47,427 nucleotides of DNA, taken from positions 1-47,427 of the forward strand of contig LUPK01000017.1 in NCBI GenBank assembly GCA_001627335.1. Direction: 5' to 3'. The notes beneath the pieces are model-generated. The model saw only the letters and a program-made list of their open reading frames with translations. It did not search any database and was not told the DNA's origin. The stretch comes from Nocardioides sp. REDSEA-S33_B3. GTDB taxonomy: Bacteria > Actinomycetota > Actinomycetes > Propionibacteriales > Nocardioidaceae. The position numbers and the translations under genes were made by a program. Below, in pieces: positions 25,585 through 32,647 of this stretch (positions are counted from its first letter, which is position 1; each line of letters starts with the position of its first letter).

Positions 25585-26730
25585 TCACAGGGACCGGCTG
25601 ATGATCTCCTTCATGATCTCGGAGGTGCCGGCGTAGATCTGCGAGACGCGCATGTCGGCCCAGATGCGGGCGATCGGGTACTCGTTCATGTACCCGTAGC
25701 CGCCGTGCAGCTGGAGGCAGGTGTCGGCGACGCGCTGCGCCCGCTCCGAGCACCACAGTTTCACCATGGCAGCGGTGGGGATGTCCAGACCCCCGGCGAG
25801 GTGGAGCTGGATGCACTCGTCGACGAAGGACCGTGCGACGCGAGCCTCGGTGGCAACTTCCGCCATCTTGAACTTCGTGTTCTGGAACCCCCAGATCGGC
25901 CGACCGAAGGCGCTCCGGTCATGCACGTAGGTCATCGTCTCGGCCAGGCAGAACTCCATGGCTGCGACGTTCGAGACCCCTACGAGCAGCCGCTCCTGGG
26001 GGAGCTGCTGCATGAGCTGTAGGAAGCCCTGGCCCTCGGTGAGGCCAAGCAGGTTGGTGACCGGGACACGAACGTTGTCGAAGAAGAGCTCCGAGGTGTC
26101 CTGTCCCTTCATCCCGATCTTGTCCAGCACCCGACCGCGGGAGAAACCCTCCGCGCTGGTGGGGACGAGCATCAGCGAGATACCGGCGGCGCGGTCGTCG
26201 GGATCGGTCTTGACCACGGTGAGCACCAGGTCGGCCTGCGAGCCGTTGGTGATGAAGGTCTTTGAGCCGCTGACAAGGTAGTCGTCACCCTCGCGCACCG
26301 CCTTGGTCTTGATGTTCTGCAGGTCCGAGCCGGTCCCGGGCTCGGTCATCGCGATCGCTCCGACGACCTCGCCGGACGCCATCTTGGGCAGCCAGTGCTG
26401 CTTCTGCTCCTCGGTGCCGTATGCGAGCAGGTAGTGGGCGACGATCCCGTTGTGCAGGGACGCTCCCCAAGAGCTGTCGCCGACCCGTGCCTGCTCCTCG
26501 ATCAAGATGGCCTCGTGGGCGAAGGTGCCACCGCCGCCGCCGTACTCCTCGGGGATCGACAGGCAGAGCAGACCGACGTCACCAGCGCTGTTCCACAGTT
26601 GCCTGTCGACGTGCTTGTCGGCGATGAAGGTCTCGATGTGTGGCTTGATCTCCTTCTCGCAGAACGTGCGTGCAAGGTCACGGACGTCGTCGAGGTCGTC
26701 GTCCATCCAGGGGGAGCGGCGAGTGATCAC
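25585..26730 (-). CDS. Acyl-CoA dehydrogenase, long-chain/isovaleryl type
   Basis: This 381-residue FAD enzyme introduces the alpha-beta double bond in acyl-CoA. Family landmarks are YGGGGGTFAHEAI, AMTEPGTGSDLQNIKT, GSKTFITNG, RSAFGRPI and the C-terminal QLHGGYGYMNEYP. The residue that is the catalytic Glu in short- and medium-chain enzymes (YEGT) is Ala here (YAGTSEIM). The alternative base is present as Glu246 in LPQERL, as in long-chain and isovaleryl-CoA dehydrogenases. I chose the GTG at 26730 because GGAGG lies seven bases upstream and the length then matches the family; the frame extends far upstream without signal. It is divergent from a TetR gene with two operator-like sites between them. 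Confidence 0.92.
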   Translation of the reverse strand: MITRRSPWMDDDLDDVRDLARTFCEKEIKPHIETFIADKHVDRQLWNSAGDVGLLCLSIPEEYGGGGGTFAHEAILIEEQARVGDSSWGASLHNGIVAHYLLAYGTEEQKQHWLPKMASGEVVGAIAMTEPGTGSDLQNIKTKAVREGDDYLVSGSKTFITNGSQADLVLTVVKTDPDDRAAGISLMLVPTSAEGFSRGRVLDKIGMKGQDTSELFFDNVRVPVTNLLGLTEGQGFLQLMQQLPQERLLVGVSNVAAMEFCLAETMTYVHDRSAFGRPIWGFQNTKFKMAEVATEARVARSFVDECIQLHLAGGLDIPTAAMVKLWCSERAQRVADTCLQLHGGYGYMNEYPIARIWADMRVSQIYAGTSEIMKEIISRSL

Positions 26731-26749
26731 GGGGAGCCTCCAGCGAATC

Positions 26750-26804
26750 GGGTACAGGATGTACCCATTCGACCATGGCGATGGTGCTGGGTACAAGGTG
26801 TCCC
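26750..26804. promoter_or_regulatory. Two operator-like sites between acyl-CoA dehydrogenase and TetR
   Basis: GGGTACAGGATGTACCC at 26750-26766 is a perfect palindrome of 7-bp arms with a 3-base centre. A second, imperfect copy, GGGTACAAGGTGTCCC, is at 26789-26804, 39 bases downstream. Both are followed by CATT. They lie between the divergent starts at 26730 and 26889. Spacing and symmetry are those of TetR operators controlling both genes. Binding is not shown. Confidence 0.6.
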
Positions 26805-26888
26805 ATTGAGCGCAGCCCGACCTGGTCAGGTCCGGCCCCTCGGCGCCCCGGGCGTAGGCTGCGGTCTGTGGTCGAGGTAGGGCGATGG

Positions 26889-27545
26889 GTGGATTCGACG
26901 GTGCGGCGCCGGTCTTCCCGCGATGATGAGGTCCGCGACCGCCGGCGGCGTCACGTGGCCAACGCTGCTCTGCAGGTCGTCGACGAGACGGGCGCGGACG
27001 CGGGCACGGCACTGATCGCCGAGCGGGCTGGGATCCCGAGGCCGCATGTCTACCGCTACTTCGCCAGCCGCGAGGACCTCGATAACGAGGTGGTCCGCCT
27101 TGCCGCGCAGGACCTCATCCAGCGGGTCCGCCCGCACCTGGCTCGGCGGGGCACGCCCGGACAGGTCGTCGAGGGGCTGGTGCGCGCCTGCGCGACTTGG
27201 GCGGACGCCCACCCCCATCTCTACCGCTTCCTGGCGGCTCGGGGGCAGAGCCGGACCATGCACCGCTCTCGGATGGGTCGTTCGCGTCTGCTGGACGAGA
27301 TCGCCGTCGCGGCACGGGGGTACACCAAATCGGGGGGCGAGTCGTTCCCTGAGGGCATCCTGGTTGGCGTGATGGGGATGGTCGACGCCACGGTCATCTG
27401 GTGGCTCGACCAGCGCGACGAGACCCTGGACGTGATGGTGCGGCGTCTCTCGCGCCACGTCACCCTGGTGCTGCAGGACGCCTTAGCCGCCCACGACATC
27501 CACCTCGACCTGGCGGTTGAGCTGGAGCCCTTCGTCGGCGAGTGA
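26889..27545 (+). CDS. TetR/AcrR-family regulator of the acyl-CoA dehydrogenase
   Basis: This 218-residue TetR protein has an N-terminal DNA-binding region at about residues 15-60 (VVDETGADAGTALIAERAGI, then HVYRYFASREDLDNE). The remainder is a helical ligand domain. The GTG at 26889 has GAGGTAGGG in front with six bases spacing; another GTG at 26868 is possible. It is divergent from the acyl-CoA dehydrogenase, so an acyl-CoA-responsive repressor of that gene is a natural hypothesis. Its stop lies one base from the stop of the convergent thioesterase gene. Confidence 0.88.
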   Translation: MDSTVRRRSSRDDEVRDRRRRHVANAALQVVDETGADAGTALIAERAGIPRPHVYRYFASREDLDNEVVRLAAQDLIQRVRPHLARRGTPGQVVEGLVRACATWADAHPHLYRFLAARGQSRTMHRSRMGRSRLLDEIAVAARGYTKSGGESFPEGILVGVMGMVDATVIWWLDQRDETLDVMVRRLSRHVTLVLQDALAAHDIHLDLAVELEPFVGE

Positions 27546-27546
27546 G

Positions 27547-28116
27547 TCAGGAGCGCCTCGCGGGACTGCCCTGTTCGAAGTGCTCGACGTCAACGATGAC
27601 GAACGTGGCGTGCGCTATCGCGACCTGCCGGCCGCTCTCGTCCGCGGCTGCAGCGTTCACGTGGAGCCGCCGTCCTGCCCGGTCCCGGATATGCGCGGTG
27701 AACTCGTAACTCACCCCCAGCAGCACCGGACGGAGGTACTCCACGGTCAGCGACCTCGTCACGGCGAGCTCGCCGACGCGGTAGAGGAGGAATCCGAACA
27801 GGTCGTCGAAGGCGGCGGCGACCAGGCCGCCGTGAGTGATCCCCGGTGCTCCCTCCTGGCGATCGTCGAAGCGGTGCACCGCGCTCACGCCGTGCTCGGT
27901 GGCGTCGACCTCTAGGGCGAGTCCGGCGGGATTGTCCTTGCCGCATCCCGCGCAGGTGGGGGAGTGGGAGGGCAGGCGGCCCACCGTCGTCGGTGCGGGC
28001 CGCGACATGGACCGGATCCATGCATCCAGCGTCGACGCCGTGCCCTCGTCGAGACGCATCTCGTGGCTCGGGGTAGGGGGCTCGGTGTCGTGACCGCCTA
28101 CTAGCGCATCACTCAT
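27547..28116 (-). CDS. Hot-dog fold acyl-CoA thioesterase (PaaI-like)
   Basis: This 189-residue protein has a single hot-dog domain over about residues 60-180. The active region reads ITHGGLVAAAFDDLFG, with the conserved His-Gly-Gly and downstream acidic residues. Before it lies CAGCGKDNPAGLAL, a Cys pair common in this thioesterase group. The ATG at 28116 has GAGGAG six bases upstream. It hydrolyses acyl-CoA or aryl-CoA thioesters by family; the substrate is unknown. It is divergent from the PlsC acyltransferase across a short AT-rich promoter region, so the two may be co-regulated and act on the same acyl pool in opposite ways. Confidence 0.85.
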   Translation of the reverse strand: MSDALVGGHDTEPPTPSHEMRLDEGTASTLDAWIRSMSRPAPTTVGRLPSHSPTCAGCGKDNPAGLALEVDATEHGVSAVHRFDDRQEGAPGITHGGLVAAAFDDLFGFLLYRVGELAVTRSLTVEYLRPVLLGVSYEFTAHIRDRAGRRLHVNAAAADESGRQVAIAHATFVIVDVEHFEQGSPARRS

Positions 28117-28153
28117 CGGGGGCTCCTCGGAATCCAAAACCACAGTGGCATCG

Positions 28154-28212
28154 AAACATCCTTACATGTTTGTCCTCGCGAGAGACGAAACGGCCATTGA
28201 TGTCTACAATGG
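28154..28212. promoter_or_regulatory. AT-rich divergent promoter region with two inverted repeats
   Basis: AAACAT (28154-28159) and ATGTTT (28166-28171) form one inverted repeat with a 6-base centre. CCATTG (28194-28199) and CAATGG (28207-28212) form another with a 7-base centre. The second covers the proposed start codon of the acyltransferase gene. They lie between the divergent thioesterase and acyltransferase genes and could be regulator sites. Evidence is symmetry only. Confidence 0.35.
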
Positions 28213-28925
28213 CTGAGATGCGAACGACCTCTACCCTCCAGCGCCGCCCGATCCATAATGACCGACGTGGCCTCGCTTGGTGGCTGGCGGTGGCGGTCTG
28301 CAAGCCAGTCCTGGTGGTGCTGCGTCGCCCGGACTGGCGCGGGGTCGCGGGCATCCCCCGGGTGGGCGGAGCGGTGCTGGCCGCCAACCACGTCTCGCAC
28401 CTCGACCCGTTGCTGGTCGCGGAGATGGTCCTGGCTGAGGGGCGGGTGCCGCGGTTCTTGGCCAAGGACAGCCTCTTCAACAAGCCGGTCGTGGGCAGGT
28501 GGTTCCGTGCCGCCGGCCACGTCTCGGTCGACCGCGCCGCCGGCCGCGCGGGGTACGACGACGCGGTCCGCGCGGCGCGCCACGGGCGGCTCCTCTTGGT
28601 GTACCCCGAGGGTTCCATCACCAAGCGGAAGGATGGTCTGCCGATGACGATGAAGTCGGGGGCGGTGCGGATCGCTCTGGAGGCATCGGTACCGCTCGTG
28701 CCGGTGGCCCAGTGGGGGGCACAGGAGATCCTGCCCGCCTACAGTTGGCAGTTGCGCTGGGCGTGGCGGCGGCGTGTCGTCATAGTCGTCGGACCTCCGG
28801 TCCCGCTGGACGACCTGCGGGACCTGGAGTCGGCCCGTGCCATCGAGGTGGGTCGTCGGCGGCTCGAGGACACCCTCTCTGCGATGGTGTGCGAGCTGAG
28901 CGGACCCGACACGCCGCCGCAGTGA
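28200..28925 (+). CDS. PlsC-type 1-acylglycerol-phosphate acyltransferase family protein
   Basis: This 241-residue protein is a PlsC-family acyltransferase that moves acyl groups from acyl-CoA or acyl-ACP to a lysophospholipid or similar acceptor. The catalytic HX4D motif is His64-Val-Ser-His-Leu-Asp69, and the glycerol-phosphate motif appears as VYPEGSITKR near residue 140. An N-terminal hydrophobic stretch would hold it at the membrane. The start is uncertain: ATGs at 28200, 28209 and 28218 are in frame and none has a strong ribosome-binding site. It is convergent with the transglutaminase-like gene (9-base gap). It may be part of a lipid-remodelling group with the thioesterase and the BtrH-like pair. 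Confidence 0.87.
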   Translation: MSTMAEMRTTSTLQRRPIHNDRRGLAWWLAVAVCKPVLVVLRRPDWRGVAGIPRVGGAVLAANHVSHLDPLLVAEMVLAEGRVPRFLAKDSLFNKPVVGRWFRAAGHVSVDRAAGRAGYDDAVRAARHGRLLLVYPEGSITKRKDGLPMTMKSGAVRIALEASVPLVPVAQWGAQEILPAYSWQLRWAWRRRVVIVVGPPVPLDDLRDLESARAIEVGRRRLEDTLSAMVCELSGPDTPPQ

Positions 28926-28934
28926 GTTGGGCGT

Positions 28935-29606
28935 TCACGCCCGGAAGCGGGGATCCTGGGGGCGCGGGGTGTCGGAGCCGCGCACCATGGCGGGACCGTA
29001 GGTGTCCAGCAGCGTCGCCATGAGCTCGTCGAACGGCAGGTCCGCGAACATGCCTCGTTCGCGGACGTACTCCATGTGACGTCGGCCGGCGCCGTCGGCT
29101 GCGTGGAGCAACGCATCCCGCGACCCGTCGAACTCCAACGGGGGTACGCCAAAGCGACGGCACAGCTCGGAGTTGAAGGCCGGCGACCCCTTGCGCCACT
29201 GGCCGTCGACATACACCGCGCTCCATCCGTGGAACACGAACAGATCGGTGCCCATCAGCTCCAGCAGAGCCGCGCTGTTGAGGTGATTGCGCACGTCGGA
29301 GAACCCGAGTACGGCCGGGATTCCCGCAGCGCGCAGGCTCGCGGTGAGCAGCACCGCCTTGGGCACGCACCACGTGGGGCCACCGTCGAGGATCGCGCTG
29401 GCGTGGTAGTCCAGGGGCTCGGCGGTGACGCTGTAGGGGTCGTATCGGAGTCGGTCGCGTACGGCCGCGAACAGCAGCGCGATGCGCTCTCGTGGATCGC
29501 GGACACCCCGCACGACGGACTCGGTGAAGTCGCGGACTTCGGGGTGGTTGCTGTCGACGAACCGGCTCGGGTCGAGGGCCTCCCGAGGGTCGAGCTCGCC
29601 CCTCAT
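28935..29606 (-). CDS. Transglutaminase-like domain protein
   Basis: This 223-residue cytoplasmic protein has a transglutaminase-core (papain-like) domain. The probable nucleophile is Cys80 in GPTWCVPKAVLLTASLRAAG, and the His is His126 in FVFHGWSAVYVDGQW. Where the canonical triad Asp should follow, the sequence reads GSPAFN, so the third residue is not the usual one; I believe the same is true of close relatives. The ATG shares one base with the stop of the BtrH-like gene upstream (TGATG), so the two are translated together. Such domains can act as proteases, amidases or acyl/peptide transferases. The reaction here is unknown. Confidence 0.82.
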   Translation of the reverse strand: MRGELDPREALDPSRFVDSNHPEVRDFTESVVRGVRDPRERIALLFAAVRDRLRYDPYSVTAEPLDYHASAILDGGPTWCVPKAVLLTASLRAAGIPAVLGFSDVRNHLNSAALLELMGTDLFVFHGWSAVYVDGQWRKGSPAFNSELCRRFGVPPLEFDGSRDALLHAADGAGRRHMEYVRERGMFADLPFDELMATLLDTYGPAMVRGSDTPRPQDPRFRA

Positions 29607-30682
29607 CAGGCGCCGGTCCGGAGGTCCTGGCGCGCCCCTGCGATCTCGAGAGCGGTGACGAGGTCCCGCTCGAGCGAGGGGAGTACGGCGGCCGCGCGAG
29701 CTGCCTGCTCCACCCGCCCTCGTGCTGGGCCGTCCTGACGGGCCAGCGATGCGACCAGGGACCATGTCTCCGCGCACAGGTGCGCGGCGGCGGCAACCTC
29801 GTTCGCCCGCCCGTCCCCGGTCAGGCGCGCGATGTCGTCGGCGCCGCTGGACAGCAGTCGGCGAAACAGCCCGCCGCCGGTGCCGGCCTTCTCGACGAAG
29901 GCGCTGAGTGCTTGGAGGACCAGGTCCAGGATGTCGTCGGGGAAGACCTCCGGCCATCCTGCGAGGTCCTCGGCGAAGAGGTCGACGGCGGCCAGCCCGG
30001 TGGCCCCGACGGCCGAATCCCTCCCGGTGACGATAGAGCTGCCGGTGGAGGTGGTCATCGCCTCCGCCGCCTGGGCGAACGCCGTCTGCGCGATCTCGGC
30101 CAGGTCGGGCAGCCGGTCGGGCCAGGCGATGTCGAAGTAGGTGTGACGCGTCGGGACCGGGAACCCCTGGGAGGAGCGGGCTCGGGCCAGTGCCGAGTAG
30201 GGCACGAGCTGCACCTCGTCCCGGTCGTTGTCGACGACGTGCGCGACCTGCTGCTCGTCGTCATAACCGATGACGACGATGTCGTGGCGACTCATCTGCA
30301 GGCGTACGCGGAGGTAGGGAAGCTCCGCGATGTCGGCCCACACCAAGGCGGGACGGCCCTCGCGCACGGCGTCGCGCACCCACGCCCAGCCCTCCTGTGG
30401 GTCATCCGTCGCATGCACGGAGACCTCGGCGCCCAGCCGCATCGGGAGGTCCGTCTCCAGGTCGCCTCCCCGCCCGACGAGGTACACCGGCGGCATGAGT
30501 GCCGCGTCCCTGACGTACGAGAGATCCAAGGCGCCGCTCAAGGCAAAGACGAGGCCTTCGTCAGGGGGGCCCTCCCAACCGAGTCCGGCCCACTCCAGGA
30601 GGTCCCGCATGGCTCCGGAGCCGCAGTGCCCGCCGCGTCGGTGCGGGTACTCGACCACTTCGGTGTCGCTCGAGTTGACCAT
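29606..30682 (-). CDS. BtrH_N / DUF4872 family protein, putative acyltransferase or thiol hydrolase
   Basis: This 358-residue protein has an N-terminal BtrH-like domain (about residues 10-140) and a C-terminal DUF4872-like domain. The likely nucleophile is Cys20 in HRRGGHCGSGAM, with His in SRHDIVVIGYDDE and acidic residues in VVDNDRDEV following in papain-like order. BtrH itself transfers an acyl group from a carrier protein to an aminoglycoside in butirosin synthesis. No aminoglycoside or carrier-protein genes are seen here, so the substrate differs. The ATG at 30682 has AGAAGGAAG upstream. It is coupled to the transglutaminase-like gene and divergent from a TetR regulator. Confidence 0.8.
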   Translation of the reverse strand: MVNSSDTEVVEYPHRRGGHCGSGAMRDLLEWAGLGWEGPPDEGLVFALSGALDLSYVRDAALMPPVYLVGRGGDLETDLPMRLGAEVSVHATDDPQEGWAWVRDAVREGRPALVWADIAELPYLRVRLQMSRHDIVVIGYDDEQQVAHVVDNDRDEVQLVPYSALARARSSQGFPVPTRHTYFDIAWPDRLPDLAEIAQTAFAQAAEAMTTSTGSSIVTGRDSAVGATGLAAVDLFAEDLAGWPEVFPDDILDLVLQALSAFVEKAGTGGGLFRRLLSSGADDIARLTGDGRANEVAAAAHLCAETWSLVASLARQDGPARGRVEQAARAAAVLPSLERDLVTALEIAGARQDLRTGA

Positions 30683-30768
30683 GAGGCTTCCTTCTGGAGA
30701 CAACTAGTGACTTTTGTTCAACCTAAGGCACCGCGCTGAGAATGTCATCACGCGGCCCAGCTAACGCG

Positions 30769-30797
30769 TGTCCAAAGTCGGACATTGTCGATACTCT
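30769..30797 (+). promoter_or_regulatory. TetR-type operator overlapping a leaderless promoter
   Basis: TGTCC (30769-30773) and GGACA (30780-30784) form an inverted repeat with a 6-base centre. A -10-like TACTCT follows at 30792-30797, seven bases before the GTG at 30805. Transcription would then start at or next to the start codon. The palindrome covers the -35 region of this promoter, so binding there would block it. It lies between the divergent BtrH-like and tetR genes. Confidence 0.45.
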
Positions 30798-30804
30798 GTC
30801 CACC

Positions 30805-31431
30805 GTGTCGTCCCCCTCCATGCGAGAGCGCTACCGCGAGCACGTTCGTGCAGCGGTGCTGGAGACTGCCCATGACCTGATCGCTGAGCGGGGCTGGGAG
30901 CGGGTGCGCATGGGCGAGATCGCCGAGGCGGTCGGCGTCTCGCGCGCACTGCTGTACAAGGAGTTCGGCGACAAGCCCGGTTTGGGAGAAGCCGTCGTCC
31001 TGAGGGAGGCGGCGCGATTCATCGAGGGCATCGAGAACGTGCTCGCGCATCACGGCTCCGACGCTTCAAGCGGCCTCGCGGCGTCGGTGGGCTTCGTGCT
31101 GGAGGAAGCCGAGAACAGTCCCTTGCTCAGAGCGGTCCTGATCTCCAACCGCGATTCCCCACCACCCGCCACGGGCATCCTCCCCCTCCTCACCACGTCT
31201 GCGCAGCTGTTGGAGCTCGCCTCCGGCTCCCTGGCCCGATGGCTCACCTCTCACGTGGCCGGTTTGCGGGCGGATGAGGTGTCTGACGCCGCCGAAGCCC
31301 TGGTGCGGCTCACCGTGAGCCACCTCGCCCTACCGACCAGGTCCCGGGCGGACACCGCCCGGAAGATCACGGAGGTGGGACTCAGGTGCCTCGGGCTTCC
31401 CATCACGCCGGAGCAGGGAATCGCGACGTGA
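30805..31431 (+). CDS. TetR/AcrR-family regulator beside the BtrH-like operon
   Basis: This 208-residue TetR protein has a clear helix-turn-helix at about residues 20-65 (VRMGEIAEAVGVSRALLYKE, then FGDKPGL). The rest is a helical sensor domain. I favour the GTG at 30805, which would be leaderless behind a TACTCT box; an ATG at 30820 is the alternative and neither has a ribosome-binding site. It is divergent from the BtrH-like/transglutaminase operon, with an inverted repeat between, so it probably represses that operon and itself. Its stop lies 34 bases from the IS30 remnant and the protein end looks complete. Confidence 0.87.
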   Translation: MSSPSMRERYREHVRAAVLETAHDLIAERGWERVRMGEIAEAVGVSRALLYKEFGDKPGLGEAVVLREAARFIEGIENVLAHHGSDASSGLAASVGFVLEEAENSPLLRAVLISNRDSPPPATGILPLLTTSAQLLELASGSLARWLTSHVAGLRADEVSDAAEALVRLTVSHLALPTRSRADTARKITEVGLRCLGLPITPEQGIAT

Positions 31432-31464
31432 CGGTTGGGCGGTGTCCAGCGGTCTAAGCGACGC

Positions 31465-32640
31465 TCATGCTGCTGCCGGGTTGGCGAGCTGTTCGGCCAG
31501 CGCTTGGGCTGGGGTCTTCAGGTCCAGGGTAGGGCGGGGTCGGGCGTTGAGCTTGGCGGCGATGGTGTCGAGGTCCTTGGCGGTGAACCGGGACAGGTCG
31601 GTGCCTTTGGTCAGCCAGTGCCGCAGGAGCCGGTTGGTGTTCTCGTTCGATCCGCGTTGCCACGGCGAGTGGGGGTCGCAGAAGTAGATCGGCATGTCGA
31701 GCTTGAGGGTGATGTCGCGGTAGCGGGCCATCTCGACTCCGCGGTCCCAGGTCAGCGACTGCCGCAGCTGTTCGGGCAGCTTTCCCATCTGCTTGATCAT
31801 CGCCTCGGCCACGGAGTCGGCGTCGTGGCGACCGGGTATGTGCAGCAGCATCACGAACCGGGTGGTGCGCTCGACCAGGGTCCCGACCGCAGATCCGTTG
31901 GCGGTCCCCACGACCAGGTCGCCTTCCCAGTGACCCGGGACCGCACGGTCCTCCACAATGGCGGGGCGCTCAGCGATCGTGAACGCCTCGCGGTACAGCT
32001 TCCCGCGCCCATCGACGGTGCCGCGGGGCTTGCGTTGGATGCGGCCGGTCGAGAGCTGTTTGGCCAGCTCACGACGCAGACCACCGCGGCCCTGGACGTA
32101 GAGCGCCTGGTAGATCGTCTTGTGGCACACGCGCTCCATCTTCGGTCGCCCGGGCTCGTGGCGCAGCACCGTGGCGATCAGCTGCGGTGACCACCCGTCC
32201 GCCGAGCCACCCCTCGATCGCGGTGCACAACCGCGGGTTGCCGGCGAGCTTGAAGGCCTTCGGGCGCCGTCGACGTTCGTGAGCCGAACGGTGGGCGACC
32301 TTGTGGTGGTAGTGCCCGGCCGGGCCGGCGTTGCGGGCCAGCTCGCGCCCGACCACCGAGTGGTGGCGACCGACCAGGACACCGATCTCGCGCAGCGACA
32401 TGCCCCTGGCCCGGCACACCGCCATCACCGCGCGATCGGCCTCACTCAACGGCCGACGGCCACCGGGCCCCGCAGTGCCTGGCGTCGGCGGCGCTGGGCA
32501 CCCGCGTAGTCCTCCGGTGCGACCGGTGTTGAACAGCTCTTTGGGAAAGTCCACGGGAGCGAACTTCGCCCACCACCGCAGCCCAGGACCGAACGACACC
32601 CCCAACCGGCGGTTGGCTTCCATGTAGGCCACGCCTTCAG
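31465..32640 (-). pseudogene. IS30-family transposase, frameshifted and 5'-truncated
   Basis: The catalytic half is intact in one frame, with the DDE residues in GHWEGDLVVG, LTWDRGVEMA and SPWQRGSNENTN. The N-terminal half, with helix-turn-helix sequence (MSLREIGVLVGRHHSVVGRE) and a second one near 32,600, is in a different frame. The switch is at about 32195-32205: reading TGG-CTC then one G fewer would restore the expected Trp-Leu-Ala-Asp-Gly-Trp. So a single extra G breaks the gene, unless it is a sequencing error. Homology also stops abruptly near 32640, where the IS256 remnant begins on the other strand, and no proper start is left. No clear terminal inverted repeats are seen; GGTGTCCAGC near 31441 could be one end. 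Confidence 0.8.
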
Positions 32641-32647
32641 CGATCAG

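Noticed and set aside
28935..30682. Butirosin or aminoglycoside biosynthesis
   Set aside because: Only the BtrH-type fold is shared; no acyl carrier protein, aminotransferase or aminocyclitol genes are nearby.
31441..31465. Left terminal inverted repeat of the IS30 element
   Set aside because: GGTGTCCAGC looks possible as an end, but no matching inverted copy is found near 32640, so the ends cannot be fixed.
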